This document shows positions 13,191 to 23,283 of a stretch of 64,000 nucleotides of DNA, piece after piece. Below the pieces are notes generated by a model. The model did not search any database. It saw only the letters and a list, made by a program, of their open reading frames with translations, and was not told where the DNA came from. Position 1 is the first letter of the stretch; every line of letters begins with the position of its first letter. Source of the stretch: Seison nebaliae (lineage: Eukaryota; Rotifera; Pararotatoria; Seisonacea; Seisonidae); assembly GCA_023231475.1 (NCBI GenBank), contig JALJEE010000232.1:20114-84113 (forward strand). Reading direction: 5' to 3'. The translations under genes and the position numbers were made by a program.

Positions 13191-15479
13191 ATGTATACAT
13201 GGCCGTGGCTGATTAATAATCTGGGTACTTTACTCTTGTGTCCAATTGGGATTATAGCAAATCTCTTATGTCTCCTTACCTTGGCCACTGTCAAAAAGAA
13301 ACCACCTCGACCTTCAATTCTCGTTAACTCAAGACAATTACCTCTAAAGTTTATGAAGAGATTAAGAAAGAAAGAAAAATTAAATAAATATTCGGCTAAG
13401 AATGATGGGGAATGTCTTGAAGTTTTTCGACAATCTGGTGAATCGATTCAATTACAATGTACTGGGAAATTAAATAATAATAATAAAAGATCGAACAACA
13501 ATCAACATTTAGATATTCCGAATAAGGAAATTTCCCACAAACTCTCACATCAGTCGATGTTGGATGAGAGGTATCGAGAGAAGAAAAAATTGTCTAACTG
13601 TTCGAAACGGTTTTCGTCCATATCATTCGGTTCTATAAATGACGATAGTAAACGTTCATCTAACAACAAAAATATGAATGATCGTAAATATAAATTCTCA
13701 ATGCTACGAAGTATATCGCAGTCAAAACAAGAATCATCAATTGTCAATGGAAAACAGAAAATGTTACGAGCCTCGGGATTCGTCGAGTATATGAAAGCTG
13801 TCGCGTTTTTTGATATGTTATCTGCCATTTGTGAATTCTCCTTATCACTCATCGTCGTTCATCGCTACTATATTGCCAATCGTTACATGTACAAAAGTCG
13901 ACAATTACGGGAGACATATAAAACTTCGTTAAATGATCCCAATATCACAATTCAAAAAATTCAGTTTTTAAAAAATTTTCAAAATTCTAATTTTACACAA
14001 ACCGAACCAATTGAGCAGACACATGCAATCTTTAGAAGCTTTTTCCAAACACTCTCAATGAGATATGAGGCATCCGTTTTGGACGATATCTATTGTAGTC
14101 TCTCTACATTCTTCCGATACTGGTGTTATAATCTCTCATGTTGGTACGTTGTCGCATTGACAATTGATCGGTTTGTATGTGTTGTACTATCGAATTTGGT
14201 GATACGGAATCGATCGAAAAATAAAGTGATTTCATGTTTCTCTCGAATATTCTCTCGAGTAGTCACCAATTATGGGAAGATACGTTGTGCTCGTAAGATA
14301 ATCGTATTAGTCGCCATCTTCGCTGCCATGTTACATTCATACCGATTAATCTTCTTTCGCTTTATGTGTGATGAGAAGAAAATTCGAGTAATCACAAATA
14401 ATATTGAAAAATTATTTTATTCGGATTATATTCGATTTGATCAATTTCCACTAATTTATCAAACGATTGGCAAATTGAGCAAATTATCTGCACAAAACAG
14501 TTATGTAACTACATTAAATCCAACTGAACAACTCATCCAAAATCAATTGAATGATTTACCTAAATATTTAACGGTGAATGTGACACATTGTACATGTAAA
14601 TGTAAACAACCACGAGTTGAGGTTTATATCGGAGTATATTTATTTCGACTCTGTCTCTACTTTGTCTTACCTTGTGCTACGTTACTCTTCTGCAATACAG
14701 CCATTATGTGCAAATTGAAACTATATAATAAGAATTCAACACAATCCATCAGTTGCAACTATAGATGGTATTGTAGCCGTTTAAGGAATTTATTTAAAAA
14801 GAAAAACAATGAAACTTCAATAAGTAACTCAGATAAGAAAATGTTGAATTCCCCAGAGAAGAAACAAATGAGCAGTGTATCGGATAAGAACCGACAAAAG
14901 AAAAACCAAATTACAAAAACTTTATTGATCGTTTCATGTATATTTGTCGTGTTGTTTACTCCACAGCCGGTTATCGAAATAATTAATTTCCAAATGGTTC
15001 GCAACGTCAACAACATGTGTCATTGGTCGTTATTTGGAAATAAAAGAAACGAAACATCTTCGACCTACAGAGAATGTTTCAAGAAGAAACTTATCGTTCT
15101 GAAAGAGTTCAAAGAAAAAATCAAACTGAATCTCTTGATAAGCGAGTTCGTTGATCTGCTGAACAATGTACATTACACCATAAATTTTTTCCTCTATTTT
15201 CTCCAATGTCCTTCATTCAAAGCATTATACATTTATGCGATGAAAAACTATTTTTTCAAATTTTTAAATTTTCTCGATAACATCTTTTCCTTCATTCATT
15301 ATTACTGCTCTTATCGCACCTGTAACTGGTGCATGAACCCGGAATCAACTCCACCTCAATCTCCAACCTCATTATCATCTTCATCTCCAATTTCTCCTGT
15401 TTCATCATTCAACTCTTTAGAAGATGTGGATAGTATCCGATACATTTGCGACCACAAAACTAAAGAACAAAGAATATAA
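13191..15479 (+). CDS. Class A (rhodopsin-like) GPCR with very long intracellular loop 1
   Basis: 762-aa intronless frame for a seven-helix plasma-membrane receptor of the invertebrate peptide-receptor kind. Only about 8 residues precede TM1 (about 9-33, with the family GxxxN as GIIAN). TM2 starts near residue 198, so intracellular loop 1 is about 160 residues of basic, Ser/Asn-rich sequence instead of the usual handful. TM3 ends in DRF (about 325-327) where most class A receptors have DRY. An extracellular Cys-rich patch (HCTCKCKQ) precedes TM5. TM6 is KTLLIVSCIFVVLFTPQPVIE. TM7 has NFFLYFLQCPSFKALY in place of NPxxY. The tail is short and Ser/Pro-rich. The ligand cannot be deduced. The first ATG in frame directly precedes TM1. 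Confidence 0.8.
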   Translation: MYTWPWLINNLGTLLLCPIGIIANLLCLLTLATVKKKPPRPSILVNSRQLPLKFMKRLRKKEKLNKYSAKNDGECLEVFRQSGESIQLQCTGKLNNNNKRSNNNQHLDIPNKEISHKLSHQSMLDERYREKKKLSNCSKRFSSISFGSINDDSKRSSNNKNMNDRKYKFSMLRSISQSKQESSIVNGKQKMLRASGFVEYMKAVAFFDMLSAICEFSLSLIVVHRYYIANRYMYKSRQLRETYKTSLNDPNITIQKIQFLKNFQNSNFTQTEPIEQTHAIFRSFFQTLSMRYEASVLDDIYCSLSTFFRYWCYNLSCWYVVALTIDRFVCVVLSNLVIRNRSKNKVISCFSRIFSRVVTNYGKIRCARKIIVLVAIFAAMLHSYRLIFFRFMCDEKKIRVITNNIEKLFYSDYIRFDQFPLIYQTIGKLSKLSAQNSYVTTLNPTEQLIQNQLNDLPKYLTVNVTHCTCKCKQPRVEVYIGVYLFRLCLYFVLPCATLLFCNTAIMCKLKLYNKNSTQSISCNYRWYCSRLRNLFKKKNNETSISNSDKKMLNSPEKKQMSSVSDKNRQKKNQITKTLLIVSCIFVVLFTPQPVIEIINFQMVRNVNNMCHWSLFGNKRNETSSTYRECFKKKLIVLKEFKEKIKLNLLISEFVDLLNNVHYTINFFLYFLQCPSFKALYIYAMKNYFFKFLNFLDNIFSFIHYYCSYRTCNWCMNPESTPPQSPTSLSSSSPISPVSSFNSLEDVDSIRYICDHKTKEQRI

Positions 15480-16131
15480 TCATTCAAATTTTTCCTTTAA
15501 CAAAATAATCTTTAAAGATTTATCAATTTCTTCTATTTATTATAAATTCGATTCTAGACTAAATAAATTATTTTAATTTAAAATTTTCAATTTTATGATA
15601 TAAATCAAATCCAGATTCTTTTCGAAATAAATTTAACAAAAATAAGATAACTACCATCGTGTGGGATTATTTAGGAAAGTGGAGCAAATTAGGAAGAAAC
15701 TTTTAAAACTTGTATGAAAAAGGATTTTTTAAAGTCAATACCTATATGTATATATATCATTAGATAACACATTAAAAGTTCTATAGGTTAACATTTCTTC
15801 TTGGCAATTTTCTTTAAAATAAACAATTTTATTTCAGGCTTGAAAGTATTAATTTTTGAAAATTTATGCTCAATCTAATTTTGGTTTTTAAAAACTTTCC
15901 CTAGAAATGATATTAATACATAATTATTAATGTTGAAAATATTATAATATGTGAAGTAAATTGTTTTGTACACGTTGATATAGCGAAAAATTTTTAAAAT
16001 TCATTCCGATTACTTATCAAAAATTTAAAAACAGTGGCTGGGGCAATTTAGGAATGTTGCTTGAGGCACCTTTATTTTTCGATTCAATTGTTTACAACTT
16101 TTATTTCGATTTTGTTAATTTGTGTTTCTAA
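15480..16131. other. Intergenic, no supported gene
   Basis: 650 bp of AT-rich sequence between the GPCR stop and the USP-like gene. It has short TATA(TA)n stretches around 15748-15758 and no open frame of note. Confidence 0.5.
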
Positions 16132-17472
16132 ATGGAGTTTAGAGAATTTCACCAAAGTTGGATGGATGACAGGCGGGCGTATATGGCAATGCTATGGGAG
16201 AATTCCACTTCGAAAGTAGCCGGATTTTATAATGATGAAATTGGTATTTGTGCAACCAACGTAGTTTTAGCAATGATTATGTCAAGCCCAGTTTTGATGG
16301 ATTTACTACGTGTTAAATATAACAATTGTTCACTGTCCGTCAAGAAAGAGATGGAAGCGTTGAGTAATTCTGGTAATGTTTCAGGAAAAGTGACCGATGT
16401 TGTCATATCAAACATCTTAGCTAAAGGTATTTGTGAAACATTCGATAATAAGACATACGATTATGAATTTGGACCTGGTGGTCATTATTGTTTAGTAGAA
16501 GGGTTACGCGAACATATTAAACCAATTCGTTTACATTCAGTAATGGCAAAAATGATGATAGAGAAAAAAGCACCTCGTCCCATGTCTCATTTCGCTCGTT
16601 TGGAGACCTTCTTAAAAGATTTAGTTGACGAACGTCCGATAACGAAGATAAATGATGATGGTTATATGTATAATTATTATCCAAAACTTGAATTATTGAA
16701 TATTGAGCTATTTTTGGGAAATGTACTTTACAATCCGATTGATATTAAACCATTCCTTCCATCATACTATTTCGAAGTCGGCCATTTTTTAATGGACGCT
16801 CTTCGCCATGATCTGAAGAAAGATAAGGCTGAACCAAAATTAATTCATATGGCTTTCCTAGATATTCCCAATTTGAGAATTCATCAAATTACTTATTATC
16901 TTTTTTTCCATTATTTACAGGACCTTCTTCCGAATGGGATTGAAAATGCACCACCTCCTGACTTTCCAATATACGTTGAATATCAACTTTTCACAGTGCC
17001 TTCAATAAGAAAATGGACTACCTTTTTTCCATTTCCATGTTGTCAGATAACTCCCAAATTTCAATTGAAAGGTCTTTCAATTAGATTATATGCAGAAGTT
17101 GAACTTTCGTTCAGAAACATTCCTAGCCAAAATAACGTTTTTAACGGAGTTGGAGATTGTGTTGAGAACTTTTATTTAAAAATGAAGGATTATGTTTGGG
17201 GTGATCTCGCGGAGTTCCTTCTTTTATATATGAAAAAGTACGCTCTTCGTTTTCGTGGACTTTGTACTGCATTATTGGATGAAAAAGAATTCTATCCTTT
17301 ATACGACGAGATGGGTGACTATATGCACACGTTTTCCATCATTCAGAAGAATGATGATTGGTTTTTCATGAACGATCAGCATTCATTCAGAATTGATGAT
17401 ATTGATAAAATGACTTATTTGTTGAAAAACGAACGAGTTGATGCGGTGGTGTTAGAGGTAACTGAAGAGTGA
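16132..17472 (+). CDS. Highly divergent ubiquitin-specific-protease-like protein (copy A)
   Basis: 446-aa intronless frame that I assign to the USP (peptidase C19) fold by motif order. The Cys box is at residues 38-53: GICATNVVLAMIMSSP matches the family GNTCFMNSVLQxLxxTP pattern with Cys40 and Asn43 retained. IHQITYYLFFHYLQDLL (about 250-266) stands where the QQDAxEFLxxLLD box lies, but lacks its acidic residue. A region near 283-330 matches the usual LFxGxxxxxxxC block, without a clear zinc ribbon. The C-terminal box is MGDYMHTFSII followed by WFFMND (residues 394-415). USPs have GHYxAxV then WYxFDD here, so the catalytic His is replaced by Asp396. This suggests a catalytically dead or altered deubiquitinase. 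AATAAA at 17476 follows the stop. It is paralogous to the gene at 61818. Confidence 0.6.
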   Translation: MEFREFHQSWMDDRRAYMAMLWENSTSKVAGFYNDEIGICATNVVLAMIMSSPVLMDLLRVKYNNCSLSVKKEMEALSNSGNVSGKVTDVVISNILAKGICETFDNKTYDYEFGPGGHYCLVEGLREHIKPIRLHSVMAKMMIEKKAPRPMSHFARLETFLKDLVDERPITKINDDGYMYNYYPKLELLNIELFLGNVLYNPIDIKPFLPSYYFEVGHFLMDALRHDLKKDKAEPKLIHMAFLDIPNLRIHQITYYLFFHYLQDLLPNGIENAPPPDFPIYVEYQLFTVPSIRKWTTFFPFPCCQITPKFQLKGLSIRLYAEVELSFRNIPSQNNVFNGVGDCVENFYLKMKDYVWGDLAEFLLLYMKKYALRFRGLCTALLDEKEFYPLYDEMGDYMHTFSIIQKNDDWFFMNDQHSFRIDDIDKMTYLLKNERVDAVVLEVTEE

Positions 17473-18957
17473 AAAAATAAAAAATGTTTACAGTTTTATT
17501 AGAAGATGCCTTTCATGTTTATGTCTTTCATTTCAATAAAAAATTATTCATCACTATGTATTACTCTAGTTTGGTTAATTTTATTTTTCATCGATCCATC
17601 TCATATTCAGGGTAAAACAAGAACGTTAATATTGTACAATATCTAACAAAATTTAGAGTTTTAATTAAAACTTGTAAGCTGAATCCTTTCTGGTTATTAT
17701 CATATCGTGGGTATATTGATTTGTGGGTATCATAACTCACAATTGTCATTTTTGAATTAATTGATTGCTAAATCGTAATCGTTCGCTAAAGTGAGACCTA
17801 TGTGAGACATTTATACTTTTACTAAAATCTGAGTTTGGGAATAAATTGATCGTATATCAATTTATAAAGGTGAAATGAAAATATTAGGTCAGAATTTATC
17901 AGTTCTCGTTGTTAACTCAGTATATGTTCAAGTTGTTACTACTTCGCTGCTAAACTGTAAGACACTAAATCATAAGCATAAGCAAATAAATCGAAGAGTC
18001 TAGGTATTTTTTCACCCCCTTTTTTATAAAAAATTAAACATAAGAATTTTGCCCCCTCCTTTTTCACCGTTTTAAACAAATGAACAACATTAAGTATATA
18101 GCAGACAGTTTTTTTTCATTTTTTTCGTAGATTTTTTCAACAAGATTTACTTTATTAACGTATATTAATTACGTATTACTTAATATTATATTTTTGATTA
18201 TATATATAAAATTAATACTTAAAAATATATAGTTATTTTATTTGGTTCATTCTCATTTATTATAAAATTAAATGAAAGTACCGATAAATAAAAAAGAAAA
18301 TTATACATGGAAAAAAGCAATATAAAGAATTAATGATTGAACGACATGGAAATTTAATTAAAGAAATCGTTTTAATTTCTGATCATTAATTTTTTATCAT
18401 ATTATTTTCACAGATGTAACCGTTCTCTACTTTTCGCAATAGTTGGTCTCGTGCCGTTGCCAATTCTCTTTTGTCTTCGCGTTTTTACTCTTATCGACAA
18501 AATCTCGGAGTCGAACTTCTAGACTTCATACATTTCCAAACATGAATCATTTTCATAATCGCTCAATCTTTAGTCATACTATTCGATACTACGATTTATC
18601 TCGCTAATTCTTCTCCAAGATTTCAGAAATTTCATTTTTTCTTACGATCTCACAAATTCTATACCAATCGATCGGGATTCTCTTACCGAATTACACCGAT
18701 TGATCGAATTATTTTTATCTATTTTTCAAATTTATCCCGACGGGAATTTCTCTGATAAATAATAAGAATAATAATTATATTAAGTAAATATCTCTTAAAA
18801 TTTCATGAGATTGATGACTAGAAAGCCTAAGGATAATCTATGGACTGAATTTGAAGATTACCTAACGTTCGTTAAAAAAGTAAATTTTTAAATGAAAGCT
18901 TAAGAATAATTTAGCAGTTATTAGAGAGTTGTAATACAAATACAGAATCGGGACAGA
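17473..18957. other. Intergenic, no supported gene
   Basis: 1.5 kb, very AT-rich, with C-run patches near 18015-18061 (CCCCCTTTTTT and CCCCCTCCT). No coding signal, tRNA or repeat array recognised. Confidence 0.5.
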
Positions 18958-20829
18958 ATGATTGGAGAGAATTTAGTGAAATATTTAAGAATTTATTTCA
19001 ATTTAATAGGAAAGTCATCTATCGAAAATTTACGATTGTATTATACTTCAAAAAATGAAAATAATTTATGTTGTTCGAGCGAAGAAGAATCGAAAAATTG
19101 TTCGATTGAGAATGAATTGGTTCAATTGGGAGAACTTCAATTAATTGTGGAGGAGAATGTGAAAATATTAACTGTGAAAGAATTGAAAGATTTATTTCAA
19201 TGTTCTCTTCAATTTGAATTGAGAGATTTGAAGCGAGCGATTGAAGAGAAAGTCCATCCAATGAATGAAAATCATTTCCAACGACTTTATATTTGTTTCT
19301 GCATTTCATTGAATGTCGTTATGGTTTCAGAGAATAAAAAGAAAAATCATTTTTATCTCGAACATTTAGAGAATGTGATTCGAGAATTATCGAAATATGA
19401 AAATAATCTAATTTCCCAATTTCGAAATAATACGGCAAATGTTGATATTTCGAAAAGATATTTATTCTTTGTGGGACAAAAGATGACGTGGAAATTGATG
19501 AAATGTTTCCAAAAAAGAATCGATTGGACTTCGTGTCAATCGGAACAAATTGGATTTTCCGTTCATTTTCTTCGACATCTAATTCGGGAATTTGATTTGA
19601 TGTATAATTTGAAAAAGAGTGGAGGAAATATTGTTATAGAAATCATCAATTTACTCGTCAAATTAGAACGACGTCAATTGAACAAACCGATTTGTGGGAA
19701 ATTCAAAATGAATTTCGATATAATTCTCATGATGTTATTCAAAGCAATTGCTGATATTTTGCTATATACTGATGATTCAACCATCATCGCAATAACTTAT
19801 CGAATTGTGGGAATAATCTTTGTTGATTTACTTCCATTGACACATATTATTTGGAATAAATATATGGAACGGAAACCATCAGGTGCTATCAGTTTATTGA
19901 TGGGTCTTGTGAAAATCAGTTTAGACGAGAAAATATTAGAGAAAATGGATGAGAAGATTTCGAATGATGTTCTTCAAAAAATTCTTCCGAAATTATTTCG
20001 ACGATTTGGTTTAATGGATATTCTTATAAATTATGTGGAGAATAAAAAATTAGTGAGATTTATTGGTGAATCATTGGACATATTGAGCAAGAATGATTTG
20101 AGATTAATTGGTAATGATCGATTTAAATTATTTGTACAATTGAATAACGAAGAATTAAATTGGTTGGAGGAAGGAGAGAAAATTGTTGATGGAAGAAATC
20201 AATCGATTGATACATCGTTAAAAATGATGTATGATGAAATGAGATTTGAATATGATCATTCAATTTCCCAATATGAGAATAATCAATTAATTCATTCATT
20301 TATAATACAATCATCAGAGAATGATGAAATGGAAAGAAAAGAAAATGATAAAGAAAATAATTCTTCGGATGACAACGATGAATTGTATAAGACGCCTCCA
20401 CGAGAAACAAAATATTTTCTTTGTAAACGAATTCTTCAAACTGAAACCAAATTGAGAACGACTCCTCTAAAAATCGATCCGTCACTTCATGGTTTCGAAC
20501 CAACCGAAGTACTCTCAACATCTCTTCTTCATCATCCCAATAATACTGGTTCTATTTTGAAGAAAGTTCCTGGGAAATATGAAAGAGATGAAGAAAAACC
20601 GAGAAATTCTCGAATTAAATTCAGTGATAAGCTTTTTTTTAAAATTTATGATCGAGATGAAAAAAATCTTTTAGGCAATCGAATATTGACAATGTTTAGC
20701 GAAACGGAACGTTCTGATAAACGGAAGACAACGGAAGAATTTGAAAATTGTTTAGGTACTCCGAAACGATCATGTCGTAGAAAATTTCCCATCGTCTCAA
20801 TGGAAAAAGAGAATATTGTCGATCAATAA
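18958..20829 (+). CDS. Helical protein with SILK and RVxF-type PP1-docking motifs and a KEN box
   Basis: 623-aa intronless frame of unrecognised family. Residues about 1-430 look like an all-alpha, HEAT-like or generally helical region. Residues about 450-623 are disordered and regulatory-looking. The tail holds SILK (532-535), then RIKF (552-555), which fits the RVxF pattern [K/R][V/I]x[F/W]. Both are classical protein phosphatase 1 docking motifs, and the SILK-then-RVxF pair is a feature of the replication-timing factor Rif1 and a few other PP1 regulators. The tail also has proline-directed kinase sites (TPPR, TTPLK, GTPKR) and a KEN degron (617-619), pointing to a cell-cycle-regulated nuclear protein. 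Rif1 proteins are much larger, so this is not called Rif1. The N-terminus may be incomplete. Confidence 0.6.
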   Translation: MIGENLVKYLRIYFNLIGKSSIENLRLYYTSKNENNLCCSSEEESKNCSIENELVQLGELQLIVEENVKILTVKELKDLFQCSLQFELRDLKRAIEEKVHPMNENHFQRLYICFCISLNVVMVSENKKKNHFYLEHLENVIRELSKYENNLISQFRNNTANVDISKRYLFFVGQKMTWKLMKCFQKRIDWTSCQSEQIGFSVHFLRHLIREFDLMYNLKKSGGNIVIEIINLLVKLERRQLNKPICGKFKMNFDIILMMLFKAIADILLYTDDSTIIAITYRIVGIIFVDLLPLTHIIWNKYMERKPSGAISLLMGLVKISLDEKILEKMDEKISNDVLQKILPKLFRRFGLMDILINYVENKKLVRFIGESLDILSKNDLRLIGNDRFKLFVQLNNEELNWLEEGEKIVDGRNQSIDTSLKMMYDEMRFEYDHSISQYENNQLIHSFIIQSSENDEMERKENDKENNSSDDNDELYKTPPRETKYFLCKRILQTETKLRTTPLKIDPSLHGFEPTEVLSTSLLHHPNNTGSILKKVPGKYERDEEKPRNSRIKFSDKLFFKIYDRDEKNLLGNRILTMFSETERSDKRKTTEEFENCLGTPKRSCRRKFPIVSMEKENIVDQ

Positions 20830-21119
20830 ATAACTTTCATTTCATTTTTGCGTTAATTCTTTCCATCTGTGTAAATTATTTAAATTTTCAAATATCATCA
20901 TCTCAAATAAAATACTCAATTTTCGATGATCAAATTATGGAAATATGAAAATAAATTTTTATTGATTAATAAATAGAATGTGAAATGTTATTGGAAAAAT
21001 TGTCGTAAAATGTGCAAAAGAAAATTAATTGAAAAGGAAAAAAGATTGATGAAGAATTTTGAAAATAAATAGAATACATAATTCTAAATTCGATAATCTT
21101 TTTTGTATATTGGAGAAGT

Positions 21120-22120
21120 TTAATTTGATATAATGAAAGTGTTCAATTCGAGTACTCGTTTCGCCAAATACTCATTTCGTTGTAAGAGAAATATCGTTCT
21201 TTCGGATTGATCGAACGCCAATTGTTTCCAGTAACTAATTTTCTTTGTCAATTTTTCACATTCACTTTGATTTTCGTCTACGAGCAATAATGATTGATCA
21301 TCATCATAAATTTCACGTTCATTAATATGTATGTGTGGAGGAGCGTTCTCATCAGTATATGCATCTGGTCGGATGTTGGATTGATTCATATCTAAAGTTC
21401 TTCCTGAAAATTTGAAATAAAATTTTTGAAATTTTTCACTTTAAATTTAAAAGTTTCAAAACTGAAATAAATGATCAAATTATAAAGAAGTAGAATATTC
21501 TCTAAAGTGACGATGAATTGTAGAACGACCAATTGACTAATTTGAACATTTTGATTTTTATGAATGTGAATAGAGAAACAAATTTTATTATTGAGCCAAT
21601 CGGGTGATTGATCATTCTTCCTTACTGTACATAAAGTTGATGTCAATTGAATAACTGCGCAAAGAATGGCTGAAACTATAAATAATAGAAAGAAAATATA
21701 AAGAAATAAAATAGAATAAACTTAAGGAGACAGTATGTAAAGGAAATCGACGGAAAATTCGAGTGTTTCGATAAAATTTCAAATATCCCAAAATTCGATG
21801 TCGTCGATGATGATAATAATAAATTCGATCAAACACAACTGTCATGAACCAATGAACGGTGTGAAGATAGAGGAGTAGAGTGTATGAACTCACTTTACCA
21901 CAAACTGAAGTGGTAGCGATTTGTGGTCGTGGCCATCGTTCACAGATATATGGTAAAAGAAATAAAGAAGATTGATAAAGAAACTAAAAAGAATTGAAAG
22001 AATTTTTTAAAAAAAGAAATATGGAACTATTATAATAATATGAAAAATAATCCAGAAAGGTGTTCTGATATGAGTGTGAGGTAAAGAATTCATCGCTAAT
22101 AATGCCTCAAATCCATCCAT
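21120..22120 (-). CDS. TMEM192: Transmembrane protein 192 homologue
   Basis: Lysosomal/late-endosomal four-helix membrane protein family. My spliced model has four exons: 22120-22028, 21983-21722, 21675-21463 and 21403-21120, giving 283 aa against about 271 in human. Donors are GTTCCA, GTTTAT and GTTTTG; introns are 44-59 nt. Family support: TM1 after SLPHTHIRTPFWIIFHI; the segment YYYHHRRHRILGYLKFYRNT, which parallels the human YHHSKIRNRGYNLIYRST block; later helices (LVVLQFIVTLENILLLYNLI); and a C-terminal coiled coil with LLQRNEYLAKRVLELN, matching the human KRHNALLSKRLLAL tail. The ATG lies only 79 nt after the CIAO1 stop on the same strand, which could mean co-transcription or an overlapping promoter. 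Confidence 0.85.
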
Positions 22121-22199
22121 GTATCAAGAAAATCACGTTTCCTATGATGAAAATCTATTGAAATTTAAGAGAATTTAAATTAAAAAAAAAAAAAAATAT

Positions 22200-23283
22200 T
22201 TAAATTTTCCAAATCCTCAATTGATTCATATCGCCACAACTCATAAGAAATTTACAATTTTCTTCTTTTATCACTCTCAAAAATTTACAACAATTCACTT
22301 CAGCAAATTCATGTGCTTTCATCTTTAATATTTGTCGTTCGATTTCATCTTTCTCCTTATCAATTCTCAACAATTCCCACCAACCGTTACTGCTACAAAT
22401 GGCGATATTCAATCCCAACACATCGATATGATACAAAACAGATTTTGATGGAAATTCCATCGTTTTCAAATAAATCCATTGATTATTGTTCGTTTGTTTC
22501 TTCCAAATAATCAAAGTGGAATCAGCTGAAACTGAATATATATCCTCCTCAACAAATTGACAAGACCAGACAGTTGATTGATGAGCAGTCAACGTTTGAT
22601 GGAATATCCAATCGTCTTCGATATCGTTTTCCGTATCAATATCCACATATCGATAAATATTAATTGTATTGTCATAACTTGCACTAAGCAACAACAATTT
22701 AGATGGATGCCACGACACGAATTTAACATCTTGTGAATGAATATGTTGAACTGAATGAAAATTTAATGGAAATATTTAAAATATTTAAAAGAGAAAAATA
22801 ACTAGAGACACATTCGAAGGGAAGATCGACATGTTCATTTTGATCTTCCCAAATCCATACACTTTTATCTCGTGCACATGTCGCAACAAAACGATCGTCA
22901 AAACTCCATGAACAACATTTAACTTCCGTCGAATGACCATCCAATATGGCATATAATTTGAGGAAATAAATCATCTTCTCATCGTCATCATCATCATCAT
23001 ATTCCTTACATAATTCATATACATAAATGTTGGGATAGAATCCACTGACACATATTTTATCTCCTTTATGATTCCAGGAAATACGACGTGTCGTCTTCAA
23101 TTGTCGAACGTCATCGATAGGTGGACGAAATTGAAAATTGATTTTCTTAAATTCTTCTTTTTCATATTTCCAGAGAGATAGATGTAATTCCTTCCCACAA
23201 ACCCCAATCAATTTCTCTTTCTCATTCTCATCACAATCCCACAAAATTGAAGAATCGTTCTCTAATGAACTGACTAAACTCAT
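22200..23283 (-). CDS. CIAO1: Cytosolic iron-sulfur assembly component 1 (WD40)
   Basis: WD40 beta-propeller of the CIA targeting complex, which delivers Fe-S clusters to cytosolic and nuclear apoproteins. The model has two exons (23283-22803, 22750-22200), joined in phase across a 53-nt intron with a GTTATT donor, giving 343 aa close to the usual roughly 340. Diagnostic matches to CIAO1: LDGHSTEVKCCSWSFDDRFV, ATCARDKSVWIWE, FECVS then HSQDVKFVSWHPSKLLLLSA, and AHQSTVWSCQF. The last blade ends in MNQLRIWKI. An acidic DDDDDDE insertion lies in an early inter-blade loop. The divergence from human within several blades looks like lineage drift rather than a different WD40 protein. Confidence 0.92.

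Noticed and set aside
16474-16500. GGHYCLV at residues 116-122 of USP-like copy A taken as the catalytic His box
   Set aside because: It lies only about 75 residues after the Cys box. The real equivalent (GDY...WFFMND) is near the C-terminus, so this GHY is probably coincidental.
21120-21389. Stand-alone Geminin-like coiled-coil ORF (YWKQLAFDQSERTIFLLQRNE, with a D-box-like RTLD just upstream)
   Set aside because: Upstream exons splice in frame into a multi-pass membrane protein with TMEM192-specific blocks, and the coiled coil matches the TMEM192 C-terminus.
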